Shown here: positions 1 to 7,516 of the stretch, piece by piece
Layout: each line of letters begins with the position of its first letter
Position numbering within the stretch: the first letter of the stretch is position 1
From: Planococcus chinensis
GTDB taxonomy: Bacteria; Bacillota; Bacilli; Bacillales_A; Planococcaceae
Assembly (NCBI RefSeq): GCF_020071995.1
Contig: NZ_JABWTK010000014.1
Coordinates: forward strand, 1-64,000
DNA length: 64,000 nt
Direction: 5' to 3'
Notes under the pieces: model-generated
What the model was told of the DNA's origin: nothing
The model's database searches: none
What the model saw: only the letters and a program-made list of their open reading frames with translations
Made by a program: the position numbers and the translations under genes

Positions 1-88
1 AGAGCAAGCTCTTCAACTTCCGCTCGACTTGCATGTATTAGGCACGCCGCCAGCGTTCGTCCTGAGCCAGGATCAAACTCTCCATTAT
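1..88 (-). rRNA. rrs: 16S ribosomal RNA, 5' end only (partial)
   Basis: On the minus strand this reads the universal 16S 5' sequence, including GAGTTTGATCCTGGCTCAG and the following GACGAACGCTGGCGGCG block, then the start of variable region V1. Only about 88 nucleotides are present; the gene continues past base 1. The mature 5' end near 88 is estimated by aligning to the usual few bases before GAGAGTTTGATC. This is the first gene of an rRNA operon lying just downstream of salA-kbaA, as in B. subtilis. Confidence 0.97.
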
Positions 89-357
89 AGAGAACCGATT
101 GCTCAAATTCTGCTGGCGTCTCGCCGTTCCGAAGAACGCGCGAGTCGCTTGATCTGGCATTGCCTGATCAGTAAGTTAAGCCACGAACACCGTGTTGCTC
201 ACGACCCCTTGCTCCGATTGCCTAAGGCAACCTTCGCAAAAGCCGTTCTCGCGCCAAGGCGCTCGTGACGTCTTTCGTTGACGTTTTGCTGTTCAGTTTT
301 CAAGGTTCATATTGTGTCGCCGTTATCGTTTATGTTGTTCGTTGTTGCTTGGCGACT
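89..357 (-). other. rRNA operon leader (5' external spacer)
   Basis: This transcribed spacer lies between the rrn promoter and the 16S 5' end. It contains on the minus strand CTTGAAAACTGAACAG (about 289-304), a block conserved upstream of 16S genes in Bacillales and linked to leader processing and antitermination. I see no protein-coding gene here; plus-strand open frames in this interval are incidental. Confidence 0.8.
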
Positions 358-363
358 TTTATT

Positions 364-392
364 ATATTAAAGCATGTTTATATTCCTGTCAA
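364..392 (-). promoter_or_regulatory. rrn sigma-A promoter
   Basis: On the minus strand there is a consensus -35 TTGACA (387-392), a 17 bp spacer and a -10 TAATAT (364-369). An A/T-rich tract lies directly upstream (393-450) and would serve as an UP element, as is typical of rRNA promoters. The predicted start is near 357. I see nothing else between 450 and 597. Confidence 0.88.
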
Positions 393-596
393 CACATTTG
401 GAAAAGTTTTTTCTAAAGTTCTTTTTTCTTTTTTGCTTTCTTTATCGCAACGCTTCTAAAAGCTTGCTGTTATGCGTTTTCGCCGGCAGCTCACCCTTCG
501 TATTTTTTCATTTCATTCCCCTATTTTAACTCTAAATTGTTTTTCTGAAATTTTAATCATTGGTGTATTTATTCAAGTTCTTTCATTCTCTATCTA

Positions 597-651
597 CTAA
601 AAAATCACCTTAGCTTCCTTCTATTAAGAAAGAACCCAAGGTGATTTTAAA
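597..651 (-). terminator. Rho-independent terminator after kbaA
   Basis: An inverted repeat AAAATCACCTT / AAGGTGATTTT with a loop of about 20 nt is followed on the minus strand by a T run. It lies just past the kbaA stop codon and separates kbaA from the rRNA promoter. Confidence 0.85.
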
Positions 652-657
652 TGAATA

Positions 658-1341
658 TTATTTTTTAGGACTTGCTTGCGCAGCAGCTTTGCGTGCCGCG
701 CGCCGCTCTTCCAGCTTCTGGCGGTCAACATCAGACTGCTCATTATATTTTGGCAACACCAATAGCTGATAAGCATTCACAGCCAAAAACGGGAACAGCA
801 ACAAGGTAACCCAGCTATCGATGTTTCCTGCGTCTACCATCAAGGCCGGCAGCCATTCTACGGTCGTAATAACAATCATGAAGAACAAAGCGGAAATGAA
901 CGTTTCTTTGTTTGTCCACTTCGCTTTAAAGTACGCGGTGGTAAATGCTGTAACCAGCAGAACCGCCAACAGGATGCCATACAGCCAAACCTGCCCGGAT
1001 GTTTCAGCATTCGGACCGAATCGGAACACAATCAAATCCAATATTACCACCACAATAATCAGCACTTGGACCCAATTCCAGAGGCGCAAAGTGCGGAAAA
1101 TATTCATACCGATCTGATGTACCGTCAAATAAGCAAAGAAGCATAACTGGCTAATAATGCTCATCGTCAATCCGATAATGACCAGCCAAACAAATGCTGC
1201 AAGGACTTCTCCCCATTCGCCGTTTGCTACAGGTTTTGAAAATATATCATTCCAGCGGATGAAGATGCCGAGAATACCGGTTACTGCTCCACCGATTAAA
1301 AGCGCTTTAAAGAAAAACTTAACCCAATTTCGTATAGTCAC
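658..1341 (-). CDS. kbaA: KbaA, KinB-signalling pathway activation protein
   Basis: A 227-residue integral membrane protein with about six hydrophobic segments and a basic C-terminal tail (RQKLEERRAARKAAA). Sequence and position (downstream of salA, upstream of an rRNA operon) match KbaA, which in B. subtilis is needed for KinB to feed the sporulation phosphorelay. Start is GTG, with GGAGG seven bases upstream. In B. subtilis gerD lies before kbaA and pdaB after it; neither is here, so KbaA probably has a role other than sporulation in this lineage (inference). Confidence 0.85.
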   Translation of the reverse strand: MTIRNWVKFFFKALLIGGAVTGILGIFIRWNDIFSKPVANGEWGEVLAAFVWLVIIGLTMSIISQLCFFAYLTVHQIGMNIFRTLRLWNWVQVLIIVVVILDLIVFRFGPNAETSGQVWLYGILLAVLLVTAFTTAYFKAKWTNKETFISALFFMIVITTVEWLPALMVDAGNIDSWVTLLLFPFLAVNAYQLLVLPKYNEQSDVDRQKLEERRAARKAAAQASPKK

Positions 1342-1456
1342 GTAAATGCCTCCATTGTTTGAAATCCTCTTAAGATTGTATCAACCCCCAACAAAAAAAT
1401 CCATCGGCCGCACAGGTTTGATGTGAACAATGCTTGACAGTCGTGACAATTTGTCA

Positions 1457-1495
1457 AAAATAAAAAATCCCGAAAGCCAAAATCGGCTTTCAGGA
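1457..1495 (-). terminator. Rho-independent terminator after salA
   Basis: Stem ATCCTGAAAGCC / GGCTTTCGGGAT (1484-1495 and 1467-1478) with a six-base loop is followed on the minus strand by TTTTTTATTTTT. It lies directly after the salA stop codon, so kbaA probably relies partly on read-through or on its own promoter in 1345-1456. Confidence 0.9.
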
Positions 1496-1504
1496 TCGCT
1501 TTTT

Positions 1505-2566
1505 TTATTTTTTGGCAAACTGAACCAAAATCTGTTCAGCAATTTCGCCGTAAATTTTACCAGTTGGGTGATCTTCCAAATATACCGACGGCGCAAAGTC
1601 TGCTTCGTTCCAATCCGGCTGGCCTAAAGGAATCTGCCCCAGCAATGGCACTTGCAATTCTTCAGCAAGTTTCGGACCTCCGCCTTGGCCGAATAAGTAT
1701 TCTTTCTTGCCTGTTTCCTTGCTTTCAAACCAAGACATGTTTTCAATAACCCCAAGAACTTCATGATCGGTTTGGATAGCCATCGCACCAGCGCGAGCTG
1801 CTACGAACGCAGCAGTCGGATGCGGAGTCGTCACAACAATTTCTTTTGAAGCCGGCAGCATCTGGTGGATGTCCAAGGCAACGTCGCCTGTTCCTGGCGG
1901 CAAGTCAAGCAACAGGTAGTCCAGGTCTCCCCATTCAACATCGCGGAAGAATTGATCCAGCACTTTCCCAAGCATCGGGCCGCGCCATACAACCGGCATA
2001 TTGTCTTCTACAAAGAAGCCCATTGAAATTACTTTTACGCCAAAGCGTTCCACCGGAATAATGGTATTTCCGCGAACTACGGGCACTTTATCGATTCCCA
2101 TCATATCCGGAACACTAAAGCCGTAAATATCCGCATCAATTAAACCGACTTTTTTGCCAAGGCGTGCAAGAGCAACAGCCAGGTTGACAGAAACCGTTGA
2201 TTTGCCGACGCCGCCTTTTCCGCTCGCAATCGAAATGAATTCAACTTTGTTTAATGGAGAAAGTAAATCCTGTGCTTCCGATTCACTTGCCGTCCCGCGG
2301 AACTGCGCCAAAGTCTCCGGCGCCAACTCTTCAAACCGGATACCGACAGATCCGGCTCCCGCTCCTTTTAAAATTTCTACCACTTTCATTTGCATTTGCA
2401 TCTGTTCAGGCGTATTCGTTTTGGCAATCGCCAGTTTAACGCTTACGTGGTTTTTTTCTTCTTTTATTTTCACAGACGTGATGCCGTTTGTTTCCGTCAG
2501 CGATCTATGTAAAAACGGATCTTGTAACTCTCCGAGTAACTCGCGAACTTGTACTTCAGTTAACAT
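1505..2566 (-). CDS. salA: SalA / Mrp-ApbC family P-loop ATPase
   Basis: 353 residues with an N-terminal MIP18/DUF59-like domain (about 1-90) and a MinD/Mrp-type ATPase domain with deviant Walker A GKGGVGKS (about 117-124). The family includes Fe-S carrier proteins and B. subtilis SalA, a regulator of protease expression through scoC. The CxxC pair found near the C-terminus of many Mrp proteins is replaced here by SWFESKETGKK, which favours the SalA branch over a classical Fe-S carrier. ATG start with AGGGAG upstream. Gene order salA-kbaA agrees with B. subtilis. Confidence 0.88.
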   Translation of the reverse strand: MLTEVQVRELLGELQDPFLHRSLTETNGITSVKIKEEKNHVSVKLAIAKTNTPEQMQMQMKVVEILKGAGAGSVGIRFEELAPETLAQFRGTASESEAQDLLSPLNKVEFISIASGKGGVGKSTVSVNLAVALARLGKKVGLIDADIYGFSVPDMMGIDKVPVVRGNTIIPVERFGVKVISMGFFVEDNMPVVWRGPMLGKVLDQFFRDVEWGDLDYLLLDLPPGTGDVALDIHQMLPASKEIVVTTPHPTAAFVAARAGAMAIQTDHEVLGVIENMSWFESKETGKKEYLFGQGGGPKLAEELQVPLLGQIPLGQPDWNEADFAPSVYLEDHPTGKIYGEIAEQILVQFAKK

Positions 2567-2600
2567 ATCCTACACTCCCTATCACTTTTGCTCACCGTAA

Positions 2601-2628
2601 ATTATATCATAGACCCTTTCATTTTAAA
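2601..2628 (-). promoter_or_regulatory. salA promoter (extended -10)
   Basis: Minus strand: perfect -10 TATAAT (2601-2606) preceded by TGA, giving an extended -10; a weak -35 TTTAAA (2623-2628) lies 16 bp upstream. It is 35 bases before the salA start codon. Confidence 0.65.
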
Positions 2629-2643
2629 TGTATTCTGTCTTCT

Positions 2644-2766
2644 AAAAGAAAAGCGGAAGCGCCTGGTTAATCCCGACAAGCGCTGGAGGGTTCGTAGTGA
2701 ATGGCGTTCTTTGCCATTCGCAGCGAAACTGAAGCGTCTCGAGGGATTAGGCGCCGCAGCTGGACA
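2644..2766. repeat. Hairpin repeat element, copy 1
   Basis: Begins AAAGAAAAGCGGAAGCGCCT and ends GGCGCCGCAGCTGGACA. The outer arms pair (GGCGC with GCGCC). Immediately inside, AATCCC pairs with GGGATT. The core holds its own hairpin, AATGGC / GCCATT (about 2700-2718). Read on the minus strand the unit ends in a T-rich stretch, like a weak terminator. This type of GCGGAAGCGCC element is common between genes in Bacillales; I know no assigned function. Confidence 0.8.
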
Positions 2767-2768
2767 AC

Positions 2769-2886
2769 AAGAAAAGCGGAAGCGCCTGGTCAGCTCCGAC
2801 AGGCTTAAGGCAGAACACGCAGGAAATCCTGATTTCCGTAGTGGGCTGACTTAAGACCCCGAGGAGCTAGGCGCTGCAGCTGGACA
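2769..2886. repeat. Hairpin repeat element, copy 2
   Basis: Has the same outer sequences as copy 1: GAAAAGCGGAAGCGCCTG at the left, GAGCTAGGCGCTGCAGCT and TGGACA at the right. The inner arm is AGCTCC / GGAGCT instead of AATCCC / GGGATT, so both sides changed together. The core hairpin is GGAAAT / ATTTCC plus a CTTAAG pair, different from copy 1. Copies are separated by two bases, forming a tandem array. Confidence 0.82.
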
Positions 2887-2888
2887 AC

Positions 2889-3042
2889 AAGAAAAGCGGA
2901 AGCGCCTGTTCAGCTCCGACAGGCAAGTTATGGTCAAATGAAATTTGCGCCATAACTTTGCGACGAAGCACGCAGTGCTGAAGGAGCATGACTTTAAGCG
3001 AGATAGCTTTTACCCCGAGGAGCTAGGCGCTGCAGCTAGACA
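2889..3042. repeat. Hairpin repeat element, copy 3
   Basis: Third tandem copy with the same outer arms and the AGCTCC / GGAGCT inner arm, ending CTGCAGCTAGACA. The core is unrelated to copies 1 and 2 and contains its own stem AAGTTATGG / CCATAACTT. Conserved ends around a variable but always self-complementary centre define the family. Confidence 0.82.
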
Positions 3043-3078
3043 AGAAAAGCGGAAGTATCGCTGCTTGCAAAACTTCCC
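3043..3078. repeat. Truncated fourth repeat copy
   Basis: The left arm GAAAAGCGGAAG recurs directly after copy 3 but then diverges. It forms only a small GGAAGT / ACTTCC hairpin before running into the rpsI terminator. It looks like a broken or abridged repeat unit. Confidence 0.55.
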
Positions 3079-3087
3079 GGACAAAAA

Positions 3088-3123
3088 CAAAACCCCTCTT
3101 CTCCGGAGAGAAAAAGGGGTTTC
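3088..3123 (-). terminator. Rho-independent terminator after rpsI
   Basis: Stem AAACCCCT / AGGGGTTT with an internal CTCCGGAG palindrome is followed on the minus strand by a TTTTGTTTTTG tract, eight bases past the rpsI stop codon. It ends the rplM-rpsI transcript. Confidence 0.9.
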
Positions 3124-3130
3124 TGTAATA

Positions 3131-3523
3131 TTAACGTTTTGAGAACTGTGGTGCACGACGAGCTGAACGCAAACCTGGTTTCTTACGTTCTTTCATACGT
3201 GGGTCACGAGTTAGCAATCCAGCAGATTTCAAAGCTGGACGGAAAGCAGGGTCTACAGTAAGTAGAGCGCGTGCGATTCCGTGGCGTACTGCTCCAGCTT
3301 GACCTGTGAAGCCTCCGCCTCTTACGTTTACAAGCACATCATAGCTTCCTAGAGTTTCAGTAGCTACTAGTGGTTGTTTGATGATTTGTTCAAGTGTTTC
3401 GTATGGAACGTAATCCGATACGTCACGGTTGTTGATTGTAATTGTGCCGTCTCCTGGTACTAAACGTACGCGAGCTGTAGAGTTTTTACGGCGACCTGTA
3501 CCAATATATTGAACTTGTGCCAA
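3131..3523 (-). CDS. rpsI: 30S ribosomal protein uS9
   Basis: 130 residues, full length for bacterial S9, starting [19 protein letters not shown] and ending in the conserved basic tail APQFSKR whose C-terminal lysine-arginine reaches the P-site tRNA in the 30S subunit. A GAGGAGG sequence precedes the ATG. It is the second gene of the rplM-rpsI operon, 29 bases after rplM. Confidence 0.98.
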   Translation of the reverse strand: MAQVQYIGTGRRKNSTARVRLVPGDGTITINNRDVSDYVPYETLEQIIKQPLVATETLGSYDVLVNVRGGGFTGQAGAVRHGIARALLTVDPAFRPALKSAGLLTRDPRMKERKKPGLRSARRAPQFSKR

Positions 3524-3552
3524 GGGTGTATCCTCCTCTTATTTACTAATGT

Positions 3553-3990
3553 TTATCCGCGAAGTGTGTAAGCTTCTGGTTGTTGTGCTTGGTGGTTATG
3601 CTCTGGTCCAGCATAAACGTGTAATTTTTTGAACTGCTGACGGCCCAAAGTGTTTTTAGGAAGCATTCCTTTGATAGCCAATTCAAGCATTTTAGTTGGG
3701 TAGTTTGTGCGCATTTCAAGAGCAGTACGCTGTTTCAAACCACCTGAGTATTGCGTGTGGCGGTAGTAGATTTTGTCCGTAAGTTTTTTGCCTGTAAGGT
3801 GAATCTTTTCAGCGTTGATGATGATTACGTGATCACCTGTGTCAACGTGTGGTGTGAATGTTGGTTTGTATTTACCGCGTAGGATTGAAGCGACTTCAGA
3901 AGCTAAACGTCCAAGAGTTTGCCCTTCTGCATCGACAACCAACCATTTACGCTCGACTTCGTGACCTTTAGCCATGAATGTTGTACGCAT
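3553..3990 (-). CDS. rplM: 50S ribosomal protein uL13
   Basis: 145 residues, the usual length, with the family's [16 protein letters not shown] segment near the start and [10 protein letters not shown] in the C-terminal half. It is an early-assembly 23S rRNA binding protein. AGGAGG precedes the ATG. It is transcribed with rpsI from the promoter at 4136-4164 and preceded by a roughly 140-base leader. L13 leaders are known autoregulatory targets in Firmicutes. Confidence 0.98.
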   Translation of the reverse strand: MRTTFMAKGHEVERKWLVVDAEGQTLGRLASEVASILRGKYKPTFTPHVDTGDHVIIINAEKIHLTGKKLTDKIYYRHTQYSGGLKQRTALEMRTNYPTKMLELAIKGMLPKNTLGRQQFKKLHVYAGPEHNHQAQQPEAYTLRG

Positions 3991-4129
3991 GTATATTGTC
4001 CTCCTAAAATATCATCTCTTTTTATAATCATGTTCCGTTGTTACATGTTCGTTCCGTTGTTCCGTTTTTTCGTTATCCCATAACACAAATAACCTTCCGG
4101 GGCATATCGTGGGGGTAATGAAAATACCA
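3991..4129 (-). promoter_or_regulatory. rplM 5' leader, candidate L13 autoregulatory leader
   Basis: About 140 transcribed bases lie between the rplM promoter and its start codon. The minus strand holds three copies of AACGGAAC (roughly 4029-4067) and short self-complementary pieces such as ACATGT. Position matches the L13 leader RNA described in Firmicutes, but I could not match its consensus structure by eye, so the regulatory role is inferred. Confidence 0.45.
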
Positions 4130-4135
4130 TACATC

Positions 4136-4164
4136 ATCATATAACGGATAGACTCGAAAGTCAA
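4136..4164 (-). promoter_or_regulatory. rplM-rpsI promoter
   Basis: Minus strand: -35 TTGACT (4159-4164), 17 bp spacer, -10 TATGAT (4136-4141). It sits about 30 bases downstream of the truA stop codon, so rplM-rpsI is a separate transcription unit. Confidence 0.85.
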
Positions 4165-4196
4165 GGGTTTTTCCAAAAACACCTGGAAAAGTTGCT

Positions 4197-4940
4197 TCAG
4201 CTTTCGTACTCCACTTTTTCCAAGTACAAACCGTGGGCTGCCGCGGTTTTTCCCGCTTTGCTCCGGTCAGCCGCTGCAACGATTCCAGCAAGGTCGGAAG
4301 CAGCTCTTCGGCCGGTGCCCACTTCCATCAAGGTGCCTGCAATGATGCGCACCATATTGTACAGAAAACCGGATCCTTCAATCACCATATGCAATTCTTC
4401 CCCGTGTTCTTCCAGCTCCAGGCGCCGGACAGTGCGGACTTTATCCACCACTCCGGTATTCGCCGCACAAAAACTTGAAAAATCATGGGTGCCGAGAATT
4501 GCTTCTGCGGCTATCCTCATTTGTTCCACATCCGGGCGCTGTTTGACATGTACCATGTAATTGCGTGTAAACGGGCTGATGATTTTGCTGCGGTCCCATT
4601 TATAGCGGTAAGTTTTTCCGCTCGTATGGTAACGCGCATGGAAAGAAAGATCCACTTCCTCAATCGCATGTACCCGGATGTCTTCCGGCAGCAGCACATT
4701 CAGCGCTTTTAGCCAGCCGCTCAAAGGAATATTGAATGGGCTGTCGAAATGGATGACTTGGCCTGTGGCGTGCACTTTGGCATCCGTGCGTCCGCTTGCC
4801 ACGACCTGGACCACTTCTCCCTTGTGAATCGTTTTTAAAATAGCCATCAATTCTTGCTGGACGGTACGCGAATCCGGCTGGACCTGATAGCCCGCAAACC
4901 CCGAACCGTCGTAAGCAATAGTTGCTTTGTATCGTTTCAT
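4197..4940 (-). CDS. truA: tRNA pseudouridine(38-40) synthase TruA
   Basis: 247 residues from the ATG at 4940, chosen because AGGAGAG lies just upstream and the protein then begins MKRYKATIAYDGSGFAGYQ as in the family. The catalytic aspartate lies in GRTDAKVHATGQV (about residues 50-62). TruA converts uridines 38-40 of the tRNA anticodon stem to pseudouridine. It is the last gene of the ecfA1-ecfA2-ecfT-truA unit, ten bases after ecfT, the same arrangement as in B. subtilis. Confidence 0.96.
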   Translation of the reverse strand: MKRYKATIAYDGSGFAGYQVQPDSRTVQQELMAILKTIHKGEVVQVVASGRTDAKVHATGQVIHFDSPFNIPLSGWLKALNVLLPEDIRVHAIEEVDLSFHARYHTSGKTYRYKWDRSKIISPFTRNYMVHVKQRPDVEQMRIAAEAILGTHDFSSFCAANTGVVDKVRTVRRLELEEHGEELHMVIEGSGFLYNMVRIIAGTLMEVGTGRRAASDLAGIVAAADRSKAGKTAAAHGLYLEKVEYES

Positions 4941-4950
4941 AGTTCTCTCC

Positions 4951-5748
4951 TTACGTCCGGAAATACCAGAGCACTGCTGTAAATCCAACTAACATCAACA
5001 AGCTCAGCGTATCTCTCATCCGCCAATCCAGCTGGCGGTAGCGTGTTCTGCCTTCCCCTCCACGGTAACCGCGCACTTCCATAGCGGTTGCCAAGTCCTC
5101 GGCCCGTTTAAAGGCACTGACAAACAAAGGAATCAGGAGCGGCACGACGGCTTTGATCCGCTTCTTCAACGGACCCGATCCGATATCCGAGCCTCTTGCC
5201 ATCTGTGCTTTCAGAATCTTGCCCGTCTCGTCCATCAAAGTCGGAATGAAGCGCAGTGAGATTGACATCATCAGCGCCAATTCATGCACCGGCAATTTGA
5301 TGCGTTTAAAAGGCCCCAGAAGCACTTCAATGCCATCCGTAATCGAAATCGGTGAAGTCGTCAGTGTTAATATGCTCGTGATAAACACCAGCACCAGGAA
5401 GCGGATTGAGATGAAAATCCCTTGCCGAAGCCCCTCTTCGTAAACCTCAACAAAACCGAAGCTAAAAAGAAGGTCGCCTCCCTTCGTAAAGAAGATATGC
5501 AGCAAAAAGGTAAAAATCAATAGAATAAAGACCGGCTTCAAGCCATTCACTAAGAAATAAAGGCGAATCTTTGATAAAAACACCACAAAGAAGGTAAATG
5601 CCAGCAGGAGCAAATAGGTCAGCGTATTATTGGCTACAAAAACAATGGCAATAAACAAAAAGACAAATAGAATTTTTGCCCGAGGATCCATTCGATGGAC
5701 AAACGAATCTCCTGGAATAAAACGGCCAAATATCATTTTCTCCATCAT
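4951..5748 (-). CDS. ecfT: ECF transporter transmembrane protein EcfT
   Basis: 265 residues with several membrane helices in the N-terminal part and the two short arginine motifs that couple to the ATPases: AQMARGSD (about 185-192) and AMEVRGYRGG (about 220-229). EcfT links the EcfA1/EcfA2 ATPases to exchangeable substrate-binding S components for vitamins or metal ions; no S component is encoded here. Start overlaps the ecfA2 stop (ATGA), showing translational coupling; a second ATG one codon later is equally possible. Confidence 0.95.
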   Translation of the reverse strand: MMEKMIFGRFIPGDSFVHRMDPRAKILFVFLFIAIVFVANNTLTYLLLLAFTFFVVFLSKIRLYFLVNGLKPVFILLIFTFLLHIFFTKGGDLLFSFGFVEVYEEGLRQGIFISIRFLVLVFITSILTLTTSPISITDGIEVLLGPFKRIKLPVHELALMMSISLRFIPTLMDETGKILKAQMARGSDIGSGPLKKRIKAVVPLLIPLFVSAFKRAEDLATAMEVRGYRGGEGRTRYRQLDWRMRDTLSLLMLVGFTAVLWYFRT

Positions 5749-6617
5749 TCAGCTTCACGCCCTTCCAAAAGAGCAAGGGCCAGGTTTTTAGCCAAGGCTT
5801 CTTCGGTCAGTGAAATGCTATCCAGTTTTATTCCCAATTTTTCTTCAAGCTTCCGTTGCAGACGGATCGTCCGCGGCGGCTCCAGGCGGTAATCGAGCAA
5901 TTGCTCTTCATTTGAAAAGATATCTTTCGGCTCCCCTGTCGCCACGCATTTGCCTTGATGCATGATGGCGACTTGGTCGGCATAGCGGGCAGCGTCTTCC
6001 ATGCTATGCGTCACAAGCACGGTAGTTAAGCCTTTCGAAATGTGGAGCCGATGAAACAGATCCATAATCTCACGGCGGCCTTTCGGATCCAGTCCGGCTG
6101 TTGGTTCATCCAATACCAGTACATCCGGTTCCATCGCCAGTACACCGGCAATAGCCACACGGCGCATTTGCCCGCCGGATAAATCAAACGGCGATTTTTC
6201 TAATACGTCTGCCGGCAATCCCAGCTGTTCCACTAGTTCGTGTGCTCGCCGGCTTGCTTCTTCTTCAGAAACGCCATAATTCATCGGCCCGAACATGATG
6301 TCTTTCAACACCGTTTCATCAAACAGCTGCTGTTCCGGAAATTGGAAGACAATGCCGACTTGACGGCGGATGTCCCGCAAATGCTTGCCTTTCGTCTTGG
6401 CATCCACTTGCTGCTCGCCAATTACCACAGACCCTTCGGTCGGCTTTAGCAAAGCGTTCAAATGCTGCAAAACAGTCGATTTCCCGGACCCGGTATGGCC
6501 AATGATTGCCGTATACGACCCGGATGGAATATGGATATTGACGTTGTGCAGCGCCCTTTTTTCAAACGGCGTATTTACGGCGTAACTGTATCCTACTTCT
6601 TGGAGTAAAATGTCCAT
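5745..6617 (-). CDS. ecfA2: ECF transporter ATPase EcfA2
   Basis: 290 residues, with Walker A GHTGSGKST (about 39-47), signature LSGGQMRRVAIAG, Walker B VLVLDEPTAGLD, and an H-loop in LVTHSMEDAA. It pairs with EcfA1 to power group II energy-coupling factor uptake systems. The ATG is preceded by GGAGG that lies inside ecfA1, whose reading frame runs 25 bases into ecfA2. The C-terminal extension past the ABC core is typical of the EcfA branch. Confidence 0.95.
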   Translation of the reverse strand: MDILLQEVGYSYAVNTPFEKRALHNVNIHIPSGSYTAIIGHTGSGKSTVLQHLNALLKPTEGSVVIGEQQVDAKTKGKHLRDIRRQVGIVFQFPEQQLFDETVLKDIMFGPMNYGVSEEEASRRAHELVEQLGLPADVLEKSPFDLSGGQMRRVAIAGVLAMEPDVLVLDEPTAGLDPKGRREIMDLFHRLHISKGLTTVLVTHSMEDAARYADQVAIMHQGKCVATGEPKDIFSNEEQLLDYRLEPPRTIRLQRKLEEKLGIKLDSISLTEEALAKNLALALLEGREAE

Positions 6618-7441
6618 AATTCCTCCACCAGCTCGTCTTCTGTCATATGTTCTCCTTGAACCTGTATCCCTGCTTCTCTCAGCAAATGCGTCATGCGCAT
6701 CGAAAAAGGCAGATCCAGGCCGAGCGTTGTCAGTTCATTGCCGGTCAGAAATACTTCTTCCGGTGTTCCTTCTTTGTGCTTGTGCCCCGCGTTCATCACA
6801 ATGATGCGGTCAGCAAGTGATGCCTCTTCCAAGTCATGGGTAATTGAAATAACCGTCAGTCCGGTTTCTTCCCGCAATTCACGGATCGTCTCAATCACTT
6901 CCATCCGCCCTTGTGGGTCGAGCATAGAAGTGGCCTCATCCAAAATCAATAGCCGCGGCCGCAAAGCGAGAGCTCCTGCTATCGCCACCCGCTGCTTTTG
7001 ACCCCCTGAAAGATGATGCGGTTCATGGTCCAGATAATCTTCCATTTTTACTTGGCGAAGAGATTCTTTCACGCGCACCACCATCTCTTCATGAGGCACT
7101 CCGTTGTTTTCCAAAGCAAAAGCTACATCGTCCTGGACGGTAGCCCCTACAAACTGGTTGTCGGGGTTTTGAAAGACCATCCCCATTTGGGAACGGATAT
7201 CCCATAAACTTTCTTCTGACATCGTGAGGTTCATCGCCACCACTTCTCCAGCTTGCGGAAACAGCAAACCATTCATCAATTTGGCGATGGTCGATTTGCC
7301 CGATCCGTTATGGCCGACTAAAGCGATCCATTCCCCTTCTTCGATTGAAAAGGACAGGTCCGCTACTGCAGGCCTTGCCGACTGATCATCCGGCGTATAT
7401 GTAAATGTCACATCTGTGAATGACATAATAATCGAATTCAT
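6593..7441 (-). CDS. ecfA1: ECF transporter ATPase EcfA1
   Basis: 282 residues with Walker A GHNGSGKST, signature LSGGQKQRVAIAG, Walker B LLILDEATSMLD and switch histidine in SITHDLEEA. It is the first ATPase of the shared ECF energizing module. ATG at 7441 is chosen because AGAGGAGG sits nine bases upstream; an internal ATG five codons on has no such site. It overlaps ecfA2 by 25 bases. I found no clear sigma-A promoter in the roughly 70 bases upstream, so it may be served by read-through from rplQ. Confidence 0.95.
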   Translation of the reverse strand: MNSIIMSFTDVTFTYTPDDQSARPAVADLSFSIEEGEWIALVGHNGSGKSTIAKLMNGLLFPQAGEVVAMNLTMSEESLWDIRSQMGMVFQNPDNQFVGATVQDDVAFALENNGVPHEEMVVRVKESLRQVKMEDYLDHEPHHLSGGQKQRVAIAGALALRPRLLILDEATSMLDPQGRMEVIETIRELREETGLTVISITHDLEEASLADRIIVMNAGHKHKEGTPEEVFLTGNELTTLGLDLPFSMRMTHLLREAGIQVQGEHMTEDELVEELWTFYSKK

Positions 7442-7516
7442 CTCAGCTAACCTCCTCTGTACTGCCTATCTCTACTCTACTCGGTCCAGTAAGCATATGT
7501 AAAATGGTAAATAAAT

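Noticed and set aside
29..268. Plus-strand ORF across the 16S 5' end and leader
   Set aside because: Overlaps conserved rRNA sequence in antisense; incidental.
821..1117. Open reading frames on the plus strand opposite kbaA, and similar plus-strand frames throughout
   Set aside because: They lie antisense to well-supported genes, lack ribosome sites and have unlike protein composition. No plus-strand gene is supported anywhere in the window.
2640..3080. Repeat block considered as an insertion sequence remnant or CRISPR array
   Set aside because: No transposase fragment, terminal inverted repeats with target duplication, or regular spacer length; units are 118-154 bases with self-complementary cores.
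4951..7441. ecfA1/ecfA2/ecfT considered as a dedicated cobalt transporter
   Set aside because: No CbiM/CbiN or other S component is adjacent; the location and gene set match the shared group II ECF energizing module.
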